A stretch of 64,000 nucleotides of DNA from Capsicum annuum (taxonomy: Eukaryota > Streptophyta > Magnoliopsida > Solanales > Solanaceae). The DNA lies in NCBI RefSeq assembly GCF_002878395.1, contig NC_061117.1:224910339-224974338 (forward strand). The letters are read 5' to 3'. The position numbers and the translations under genes were made by a program. The notes beneath the pieces were generated by a model. That model saw only the letters and a list, made by a program, of their open reading frames with translations. It was not told the origin of the DNA and ran no database searches. Below are positions 10,213 to 22,200 of this stretch, piece after piece (the stretch's first letter is position 1; each line of letters starts with the position of its first letter).

Positions 10213-13200
10213 TCACGAGCGACGCCAAAAACGGCTGTGTTGTTTCTGCTCTTGCATACGCCTGCATCAACAGATCATTATGTGACGAGAAAAGTGCACT
10301 AAAATTATCATACAATTTAACCTATCCAGTCGCCACCTTGAGCCGGGGGTCTATAGGAAACAACCTCTCTACTTCATCTAAGGTAGTGGTATGGATTGCG
10401 TACTTTACCCTCCCCAGACCCCACGCAGTGGGAATACACTGGGTGTGTTGTTGTATCCAGTCACCACCTCAATAACAAACCTTATTCCCAAAAAAACCAA
10501 TCCAGCCAACAAAGATAACAAGAAAGTATACAACGACAACTATGTTAGTATGTTTCAGTACCAAACAAGTTGAGGTCTGATATGAATCCTCCAACTTGTC
10601 AATAGTATGCAAATACAAATAAAAAGCAACAGAAATCCTCTATATTTGCTGAACATATAAATCTCTATAAAGGTCAAACCACTACTAGAAAGCTTATATT
10701 AAATGTGCTAGCGTATCTTAAAACTTTATATTCACAACTACGAGGTAAGTATCACTTATTCACGGACAAAAAGAGCTTGGAAACTGGGATTGGGAACAAG
10801 GAAGAGAATTGTAGCAGGAGGTGCAATTAGAAGGGATGTTAGGCCAAGAAACAACCACATATGACATTGAATTGAAGGTTGATATGTGGAGTATGCGAAA
10901 CCGAAAGTGTAACCCAATCAAACAACAAAAAGGTATCTTGAGACCAATAACACATAAACGAGCCAAAATGAATGAACAAAAGAATCATTTCTAGACAGAT
11001 CAAGTAGGGAAACTTTATGCTTCTTCAAATAAAACGGAAAAAGGAAAAACACGCCGTATCTTAATACAGATTCAGACATCTTGGAAATCTACAGCATTTC
11101 TTCAACAACTACTACTACAACTCAATTTCAAACAAGTTGGAGTTTGCTATATATTACTCCTCAGTGACCATGTTTCTCCCGATTGTGAAAATTCAAGGAA
11201 CGGCGACCCTAATTCAAAAATAACAGTAGCCTTCCCTCTACTTTAATGTTACCCCTCTCATGTCAGTCAAAAGTCTGCTTGACAATAACGTTCAAGTTTA
11301 CCTAATCACTGCTTCGAAATTCCCAGTGTCGTCCTTGTTTGTTTCAACTCCAAGTTTGTTGTGTCCTATAAATCGTCTAGAAATTTAAGTACTTCTCGAC
11401 TAATTTCATGGGTCAGCTGCTACCTGCCACCAGCACAGGTACCATAATACTGGCATTTAAAAGCCATCAACATTCAAAAGATAATAGAAATTTTCTAGTG
11501 TAATAAGATTGTTGCTTGCTAGGTTGTACAATTTGCGACAAGGGAATCGAAGTGTGATGGCATATTATGATGAGTTTCAACAACTCATGTTGAAGCTTGA
11601 TCATCGTGGTGAACAAATTGGCCATGACATCATTCGGTTCAAGTGTGGGTTGAACAAAGAGATCTCCACTCATTTGACGCTTCACAAGTTTGATACCGTT
11701 GAAGGAATTTTCCAAGCGGCTCTTGAGATTGAAAGGGAGCTTAAAGAGAGGTCGTCGTTCAAGGCAAAGGGACCATCAACCTCGAGTTGGCCGAGGAGCA
11801 AAGCTATGGTTCAACCATCTTCGGGTTGACCAACCCACCACTATAAGGCTGCCCGAGCCTTAAACAGTCCACAAATTTCCTACCCGACAAGAAGCTCACA
11901 AGTATCCTAATCCTAACGGGTTCCAATGTTTCAAGTGCCAAGGTTGGGGACATAAAGCCAATGAATGTCCAAACCGACGCAATGCGATCCTAAGGAAAGG
12001 GATATTGTATTACCTTGGTGAGGAAGTGGGTCTTGAAAAAGAAGAGAATGAGGCCGAGCCTCAAGATGGAGAGGAACCCGAAAGTGAGCCACATAATGAT
12101 GATGATGATTGTGAGGATGCCTATCCACAAGAAGGGGAGAGCGTGGTTTCAAACTTTGTAGTGAGGCGTGCCATGATTAGTAAGGCGATAGATGCTCCTA
12201 GCCAACGGGAGAATCTATTCCATACTAAATGCCTTGTGAAGGGAAGTGTGTGCACTTTGGTGATAGATAGTGGTAGTTGTGCAAATGTTGTTAGTGTTGC
12301 TATGGTGAACTTCTTGAAATTGCCAACTACACTTCATACAAGCCCTTACAAGTTGCAATGGTTGAATGAATGTGGCGAATTGATAGTCACGAGGCAATGT
12401 GTGATACGGTTTAAGGTGGGAAACTACCACGACGAAGTGCTTTGTGACGTAATACCAATGCAAGCGTGTCACTTGTTGTTAGGTAGACCTTGGCAATATG
12501 ATAGGTCTACCAAACATGATGGGAGGTCTAATAGATATACACTTGAGAAGGATGGACGAAAGGTCACACTTCATCCACTTTTGCCTTCACAAGTGAACGA
12601 GTTACATCAAAGAATGAGAGAATTGAAAGAAAAGGGGAAGAAATACAAAAATGAAGAAAAAGAGGGGGAACCCGTAGGTAGGGTAGTGGGGATATCCGGG
12701 GCTGCCTCAACATCAAAGGGAAAAGAAAACATGGTGATGTTGGTTGGAAAGAAGGACCTCTTCGTGGATCATGATAAGACACTCACGCTTCTTTTGGCAC
12801 ATAGTTTTAACACTAACCCCACTAATTCTTCTATTTCTCCTTTGATTTCTTGTGTGTTGCAGGATTATGAAGACGTTTTTCCCAAAGAACTTCCATAAGG
12901 GATGCCCCCGCTTCGGGGAATTGAGCACCAAATAGATTTTATGCCGGGATCACAATTGCCCAACAAACCGGCTTATAGGAGCAACCCGACGGATACCAAG
13001 GAATTGCAACTCCAAGTTGAGAAACTCTTCAACAAAGGGTATTATCAAGGAGAGTATGAGCCCTTGCGCGGTCCCAGTGCTACTAGTTTCCAAGAAAGAC
13101 GGGACTTGGCGTATGTGCGTTGATTGCCGAGCCATCAACAAAATAACGGTAAAATATCGTCACCCTCTTCCTAGGTTAGATGATATGCTTGATGAATTGA

Positions 13201-16200
13201 GTGGTTCGTGTTTGTTTTCTAAAATTGATTTGAGGAGTGGCTATCACCAAATCTGTATGCAATCGGGTGATGAATGAAAAACCGCCGTCAAGACCAAATT
13301 CGGTCTCTATGAATGAATGGTTATGCCATTCGGCCTAACAAATGCTCCAAGTACTTTCATGAGGCTAATGAATCATGTGATGAAACCTTTTATCGAAAAG
13401 TTTGTTGTTGTCTACTTTGATGATGTATTGGTGTATAGTAGGTCCTTAGATGAGCATGTAAAACATTGACAATGTGTGTTTGATGTCCTCCGAAAGGAAA
13501 AGTTATATGCTAATTTAGAAAAGTGTTCTTTTGGTGTCCAAGAAGTTGTATTTCTCGGTTTTGTGGTGAGCTCAAGAGGGGTCAAAGTGGATGAATCTAA
13601 GATTGATGCTATCAAAAATTGGCCAACTCCCAAAATCATAGGTGAAGTGAGAAGCTTCCACGGGTTGGCTAGTTTTTATAGACGTTTTGTCAAAGGATTT
13701 AGCACCATTGTCACCCCTTGACCGAAGTGATTAAAAAGGATCGGCCTTTCAAGTGGAAAGATGAACAAGCTAAGACCTTCAAGGACTTGAAAGCTATGCT
13801 CATCTCAGCCCCTTTGTTACAATTGCCGAATTTTGACAAGACTTTTGAGGTTGAATGTGATGCTAGCAAAGTTGGTATAGGCGCGGTTTTAATGCAAGAA
13901 TTGAAGCCTATTGCCTACTTTAGTGAAAAGCTCAAAGGAGCAACTCTAAACTACTCTACGTACGATTTAGAGTTGTATGCCTTGATTAGAGCCTTGGCCA
14001 CTTGGCAACATTATTTATGGCCTAAAGAATTCGTGATCCGAACGGACCATGAGTCCTTGAAGCATCTTCGGGCACAAGATAAGCGTAACAAATGGCATGC
14101 CAAGTGGATTGAGTTTCTTGAAACTTTCCCTTATGTTATTCATTACAGAAAGGGTAAGGACAATGTGGTTGCCGATGCTTTGTCTCGAAAACAAGTTCTT
14201 GTGTCTACTTTGTATTCAAAATTGATGGGTTTTGAGATCTTAAAGGAATTGTATCCCGAGGACCCTCACTTTGCTCCTATCTATAGGGAATGCGAAGAAT
14301 GGGGTAGGGACAAGTGGGATTCGGCTAGGGGTTCAAATCCCTATGCCAAGTTTGACAGTTACTTGTTTAAAGGTAGGCGATTGTGTGTACCCTCTAGCTC
14401 TTGGAGAGAGTTGTTTGTGAGAGAAGCACACAATGGCGGTCTAATGGGTCACTTTGGAGTCGAAAAGACCCATGGAATATTGGAGGAGCAATTCTATTGG
14501 CCAAAAATGCACAAGGATGTGTCTAGGATTTGCGGCCAATGTGTAGATTGCAAAGGAGCCAAATCTCGGCTCCAACCTCATGGGTTGTACACCCCGCTAC
14601 CCACCCCTTTACATCCTTGGCTTGATATATCTATGGATTTTGTGTTAGGGTTGCCAAGGACTAAAAGAGGTCGGGATAGTATCTTTGTTGTGGTTGATCG
14701 GTTTTCTAAGATGGCACACTTTATTCCATGCTCTAAATGTGATAATGCACCTAGTGTGGCCTCTTTGTTTGTTGATAATGTTGTCAAGTTGCATGTTGTT
14801 CCGAGGACCATTGCGAGTGATAGGGACTCTAAGTTCCTAGGTCACTTTTGGAAGTCCATTTGGGGTAGACTTGGTACCAAGTTGTTGTTCTCCACTTCTT
14901 GCCACCCACAAACCGATGGCCAAACGGAAGTAGTAAATAGGACTTTGGGTGCTATGCTACGTTCCATGATTAAGGGAAAATTGACTTCTTGGGAGGAACA
15001 CCTACCATTAATTGAGTTTGCCTATAATCATGTCATACACTCAAGTACGGGAATGAATCCCTTTAAGTGTATATATGGCCTCAACCCCCTTACCCCTTTG
15101 GATTTAACTCCTTTGCCAAGTGATCTTATGATTAGCTTAGATGGAAGAAAGCGGGCAGATTTTATGAAAAAGTTGTATGGGAAGGTGCGGCTTCGACTTG
15201 AGAAGAAAAATCAAGAGATTGCAAAGCGGGCAAACAAAGGAAGAAAGAAACTCATTCTTGAACCGGAAGATTGGGTGTGGGTGCACCTTAGGAAGGATCG
15301 GTTTCCATCTCAAAGGAAGACCAAATTAATGCCATGGGGTGATGGTCCATTCCAAGTACTTAAAAGAATCAATAATAATGCCTACAAGATTGACCTTCCC
15401 CCGGAATACCAAGTGCACAACACTTTCAACGCGTGTGATCTTTCTCTAGTGGATGCGGTTGAGGATGACCAAATGTCGAATTTGAGGTCAAATTCCTCTC
15501 AAGATGGAGAGGATGATACAGGTGTACCAAGCTGTCCAACAAGTTCTACAAGCTGTCCAACAAGTTCACGACCATTCACACGTAGCCAAGCTCGGGAGTT
15601 ACTAAAACTCCAAGCTATGTTCATGCAAATGGCCGTGTGTGAGTTGGTACTTGAGCCTTCCAATGGATTAAATGTTTTTAAGTGTGACGAGGAGCCTTGA
15701 AGTGTAATAAACTTACACTCCAAGGCCACCCCTTGGCAAGGGTAGGATGGTCATTTGTTATCTCCCTTTGTGGACTAATATAAATAGATAGTGTTAGGGT
15801 TATTTTGGAGTTAGTTCATTCATGATATTTTGAGAACACAAGACTTGTAATATTTTGAACTTCTCTCTTCCATTGGAGAAGCTCAAAACCGAAATTCCCA
15901 ATTGGAGTGACACTTGGGTTGAATCTTGGCTAGAAACTAGGATCTTGAGGTCATTGAGTTCCTCTTGGTCCAAGTAAGAGCTTGGTAATAATATTCTTTA
16001 GTCTTAGGGTCCTTTCATGTTGTTGGGATTCTTAGATTCTTGAATATTGTATGTCAAGTTACTATCTTTAATTTGTAATCTTGTTGTTTGTGTGGTAACA
16101 TAGTGAAGCCGTGTGGAGCCATTTTCGATTCACTATAGTTGCTGCCACTTTGTTGCTCTTGTTGTTGTTATTGTAATCTTGTAATCTCTATCATCTTGTC

Positions 16201-19200
16201 ATTTTTTGTAAACCTGGAAGTCTAGTGAAGCCGTGTGTGGCCTATTTGGATTCACTAGCATTGTTGTTGTTCATCTTGTTATTCTTATGTTGGCTTGACT
16301 CTCTTGATACACACTCACTTTTGTATCACCACCCCCCAAAAAAAACGAAAAAATAATAAATCAGAAGCATCTTACATTCCCAAGTCTTCAAGGATTTCAA
16401 ACACAATCCAATAAAGCACAGAATATCTAATAGACGGATCACCAAGAAACTTTACCTTTGGTGCTCCTTTGATCGTTCAATAAACTCCTTTGCAATATCA
16501 TGTCCTTGGTATGAAGCTATAACAGTTCGAATATCAGCTGGCCTATGCATTCCAACATCTGCATGCATGAGTTATGGAGTCACGAAAAGTAAGATTTAGT
16601 AGGTGACACGATGAGCACCTGATTCGGTATTATCATTTGCTAATGGGATACTTACATTCAAGGAACGGAATCAGATCTAAAAGTGTGGTATCTTCCACAT
16701 CCCCTTTCCATGGTTTTATTTGTACGCAGTTCTCTGGCTGAAGGCTATTTTCTAATGCATTACCACTAATATATATGATCCTTGATGGATCCCTATTCAG
16801 CGCGGAAAGGTCCTGCAAAAGAAACAGACACAAACGACATGGAAATCTTAATCACTACCGTCTCTTAGGAATTAGAAAATAGGGTAAGAAGGATAGAACA
16901 TAAACAAATGAAAAAGAAAGGTGAAAAGAATTGATAGGTCCCATCAAAGAAAGAAGCTAAAGATAAATGGAAATCCCAATTATCACCATTTCCAAGGAGT
17001 GGGAAATGAAGCAAGACAAAAATAAAACAAATTAAAAGTAGAAAAAGAAAAGGTAAGGTTAATAGTATTTTCGTGTTGCAGTTGAATCATTTATAATGGG
17101 ATTTTTTCTAGATTAACACCAGCCAGGCAGACGCAGATAAGAAAAGTGAACCATAGTAACAAAGGACACTGACCAACCACATGACTCTAAGATATCACAA
17201 GAACATTATAATGATTAATGAATGGCAAATTCAGAGAATGAGCAAAATCACCTACTCTGTAATGCTTGCCACCCACATATTTAGTTGCTCCCCTTGATAA
17301 CCTATAGCGGATACACTGCTTTGAATCCAATCTATCAACAATGGGATCAACATACTGCAAATGCCACAGAAAAAAATTCTAAATACACAACCGGAAAATT
17401 CTAGAAAATACTAAGAAGGAAGTGGAAATACCATGTTCTGTTGGTCTGAGTATACAATGATCTCAAAAAATTGAGCTAAGTGTTCCAGAAAAGCCTCTAC
17501 CCCAGGTCTTTTAAATGTTCTCCAGCCTCTTTCACGCTTTTAAAGGACAGGAAGTCATGTTAGTGACAGCGAAATGAAATGATAAAACAATCTGATTATT
17601 TTGTGGGAAAAGCACTACCAGTAGGAAGAAAAAGAACCTAATGGTACAACTAATCCTCCATATCATGATCCAAAAAAGCAATTACAGCAAGTCCAAACCA
17701 CCATTAACTGAGAAATTCATCTTGTTTATGGCTAGGAAATTTACCTTCCAGTCGGAGTAGACCAACGTCTCACTCAGATCAAGAACAATGGTAAAGACGT
17801 GCTGCTCCAATGGATGCAAATCTAGCAGAAGCTTGTCTGATGATGGTTCACTATAATCCTAAAGCAATCAAATAGATTTTATATATAACTGGGAAGAGAT
17901 AACATGCAAGAAGAACAAGGCTAAGAAAAGCTACATGGTTCAAAATAAAAAGGGGCACAATTACTCAACTCGAACTTGTTCTTCAGTCAAGCGCCTCACA
18001 TCTAGGTAAAGCTCAACTAACTTGGCGGGCACTGGAATTTCAAGAAGGGAGAATCAACATATCAGCATAAAAATTGAGAAAGTGCAAGATTAATCCATGA
18101 AAACTGCAACAGCATGCATTACAAAAAAATATTATAAACATAATTAAGAAAATTCAGTTATACCACTTGTCGCGCCCCATTTTTCTCGCGAAAAGTGGGA
18201 TTCGACGTGACCACTCTTTTTGGGATTGTTTGAAGGAAAGTGTGAAGAGTCGCCACCTCAATCTCTCATAAAGTTGAGCTATGGGCTCAACCAGGGAGTG
18301 TACTATCTTGGTGGATTTTTCTGAAGCTTACGTTGAGGTCTGGTGGATCGTTGGTTTGTTGGCGGATTTTGAAAAAAAACTGGAATGTAGTTTGATATTG
18401 GAGCAATGAATGAATATGGGTACCAAACAGTTTGAGAGGGAGGTCTTGTGTGGATAATAGGCTTGGACATAATTGGATGTTGGAATGATTTCTGGAGCTG
18501 GGTACCATATCAATTGAGGTACGCTTACTTCAGGCTTTGGATGTCTCGTCAATGATCGTCTTTCCTTTATCCTTCGATTGTGGCTTAACCAAATTTGCCT
18601 CGACTGTGAGCTTCCTTTTTAGCTTATTGTCGAACCGTCTAACAAAATCAGTTACCAAATAGTCTCAAGAAACCCATTTGCAAGTATCATTTTCGGCGTA
18701 CCACATCAATGCTGAACCCTTAAGTGAACTAAGAAAGAGTTTCGTCTTCAGGCTATCACTTTGTCCTATAACCGATAGCTTGTCAAGGTACTCCTTCAAA
18801 TGGGAATGAGGGTTTCCCGACCCATCATAGAATGGAAAGTTCAAATCCTCGATTCTCTCCTTGTCTTCTTCCTTTGATTTGGATTTGTTGAGAAGATCCT
18901 GCCTCATGGTTAGGCACTTGTCCTTTCGTCTCCTTGTTCTCACTCGTATTTGTCAACTCCATAAGTGCTTTTAGCAATGCAATTGAAAACTGACATCAAA
19001 GGAATTTTGAATATGATCACCAAGAAGTTGTAATACATAGGGATAGCGGACATCCCATATACGCCGTTGAAGGCAAAGAAGGCCTTGACTAGGAGATGTT
19101 TCATACTCTTGAGTTGGTGGGAAGCATCGAAGGAGGACCACATAATGGAGCACTGTATGTCGCCGTGCAATATGAAGGGCAGGTAATTCCGCGTGTGTTG

Positions 19201-22200
19201 ATCGATCCAGGCTCAGGGGTGAACAACCCTGATGAGTTTGGAGGTTGACATGGCCAGAATACAACATCGAGTAAGGATTATAAGAGCATTTGATGGCTCC
19301 CGACGAAACACTATTGGGGAAATCACCCTAAACATGACATTGGGCCCTGCTACGTTTCCAATAGTCTTTCAAGTGATGGACATATCCATCTCATACAATC
19401 TGTTGCTCGGGAGACTATGGATCCACATGGCTGGTGCAGTCCCTTCCACATTACACCGGTGCCTCCGATTCCAATATGGACAACAAGAGGTGTTGATATG
19501 GGATGAAAGAGGCCAAGGAGGACTCGATGCTTTGGAGTGGATTGGAAACATCGAAGAAGACACGGTAAGTTGCATACAACCACAGAACCTCTGGATGTTT
19601 TTTGAGTTACATGCGTTGGCTGGAATACAAAAAGGATAAGAGTCTCGGCGCCATATTACAAGGGATAATTGATCCTTTGGAGTTTGAGGAGGAGGAGTAC
19701 ACTTGTGGGCTGGGCTACGCAGTTGATGAAAAGGCAATCAAAAACGGAAACACTTCGGACTTTGCATTGTCATTGTATCAAATCTTCCACTCTGCAGGGT
19801 TTCGCGAAGATGGTGAGAATGATGTCGATGAAATAACAGAGATAATGAAAGGCCTCATCATAACTGAGGGCACCACCTTCGCTACTAAGGGCAACGATGA
19901 AGTCGAAACCATGGAAGTGGACACGATTCTCGAAGGAAAAACTTGGAAGGACATAGCTGAAAAGATGATGCTCATAAAAGGGTACGAACCAGGTAAAGGT
20001 TTTGGGGCAAGACTGCAAGGAATCGTCGAGCCCATACAGCCGCAGCTTAAGACGACCACATTTGGCTTGGGATACGAATACACTATAGAGGAGTACCTCA
20101 ACTGGGAGCCACCTCAGAAAGGCTACTACCGCCCTTTACCCAATCCTCTGCCTGCTCTACATGAGTCTTTCCGTTCTGCCGGTTTTCTGGGTCATAGTGA
20201 AGAAGATATCTTCGAAAGCTTGAAGCTCCTTTTTTCTGACTGAGGAAGATGATTGTCATGTCGTCATTAGCGAGGAAGGAGGGGCCCCTAGCCAGAACCA
20301 TGAGCAGAAGATCGTTGTCAGCCGCTGGACCGTCACTCCATCCAGAATCTGTCGAGCACTTGGCAAAATCACCTTTAAAATTGTTGAATCTGAGACTGTG
20401 ACATCTAATAAGACAATACAACATAACATAAGCAAAGTAGAAGATACGAAGGAAGATGAAATCTCCGAGAAGTTTGTTAGTAGGGCTAAAGACTTTGAAG
20501 ATAAACCTAAGGCAAACCTCACAGAAGCAGAAATAGTGAACATAGGGGATTCAGAAGACAAAAGAAACTCGTATCAGCATTCACTTGTCTAGAGAGGAAT
20601 ACATCCAGCTTCTGAAAAAGCACCCGGATGTCTTGCTTGGTTTTATGCCGATATGAAGGGGCTAAGCACTTCAATAGTCACTGACCCATCCTGTCCCCCA
20701 GTCAAGCAGAAACTTAGAAAGTACAAGTCTGATCTAAGCTTAAAAATCAAAGAGGAGATCTCGAAACAGATTGACGCCGGTATCTTCGAGTGACGAAAGT
20801 ATCCAACCTGGTTGGCCAATGTTGTGCCTGTCCCCAAGAAGCAAGAAGGATGGAAGAGTCGGAGTTTGTGTAGACTACAGGGATCTCAACAAAGCCAGCC
20901 TCAAAGACGACTTCCCACTCCTATACATTCATATCCTGATTGATAATTGTGCAAAGCATGAAACACAATCATTTGTGGATTGCTTTGTCGGTTATCATCA
21001 AATCAAGATGCACAAGGATGACACTGAAAAACTGCCTTTATTACTCCGTAGGGGGGTTTATTGCTACGAGTTCATGCCATTCTGAAAAATGTTGGGGTCA
21101 CCCATATGAGGGCCATGACCGCCTTATTCCATGATATGATCCACAAGGAGATTGAAGTTTACGTGGACGACATCATCATCAAATCAAAGAAGGATATAAG
21201 TCATTTGGCATATTTGGAGAAATTCTTTGACGAGTTGAGAAAGTAGAATCTGAAGTTGAACCCAACAAAGTGCGTTTTCAGAGTCCCTGCAGGAAAGTTA
21301 CAGGGTTTCATCGTCAGTCGTAGGGACATAGAACTGGATCCAACCAAGATCAAGGCCATCCAAGATCTTCCTCCTCCAAAAAAGCAAGAAAGACGTCATG
21401 AGTTTTTTGGGCCACCTCAACTACATTAGCCTATTCATAGCCCAATCCGCGGTTATTTGTGAGCCAATTTTCAAGCTGTTGAAGAAGGATGGCTGGCTAT
21501 ATCACTCCTATTCCCGCAATTGTCATGAACATATATGCACCATGGCTTGATCGTTCTAAAACTTATGCTTATCATTCAGGGACGAAAGGACACACCACAG
21601 AAGAGTGTCGAACTTTGAAAGACAAAATTCAAGCACCGATTGTGATACAATGCTAAGTGTGTATCAAGAGATTCCAACCAACACAAGAACAACAAGATGA
21701 ACAACAAAGTGCTAGTGAATCGAAAATGGCCACACACGGCTTCACTAGGCTTGCAACACTTGTTTGAACTAGAAAAGTGAGTTTAACAACAAGAACAACA
21801 AAGACAATATTGCTAGTGAATCGAAAGAGCCCCACACGGCTTCACTAGACTTTTATATTCAACAACACAATGTTAACAAGATTTACAAAGAAAGAGATAG
21901 AAACTTGACACACAATATTCATTAATCTAAGAACCCTAACAAGAGAAAGGACCCTAAGACTAATAAATATCAATACCAAGTTCTTACTTGGACCAAGAGG
22001 AACTCAAAGAACCTCAGGAACCTAGTTTCTAGCCAAGATACAATACTAGTATCACTCTACTAGTGAGAATTTGGTTTTGGCCTCTCCAAATGATGAGAAA
22101 GAGAAGTCAAAAATTTACAAGTCTTTGTTTCTTAAATAATAGGAATGAACTAAAGCAAGACTAGCCCTATTACATGGCTTATATAGTCACTTAGAAAGGA

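Larger units (their letters stand above)
11505..16328 (+). mobile_element. 5'-truncated Ty3/gypsy chromovirus in TIM50 intron 9
   Basis: The order gag (partial), CCHC knuckle, protease, reverse transcriptase, RNase H, integrase, 3' LTR is the Ty3/gypsy order. No 5' LTR, primer site or gag start is present; the homologous sequence begins abruptly near 11505. The 3' LTR ends GTATCA at 16328. The pol frame running into the 3' LTR is a trait I associate with the CRM chromovirus clade, but no chromodomain is evident, so lineage is tentative. It lies antisense to TIM50 and is not mobile: at least two frameshifts and several stops. Confidence 0.85.

Noticed and set aside
14578..14811. Minus-strand frame within the integrase region
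   Set aside because: Antisense shadow of the chromovirus integrase.
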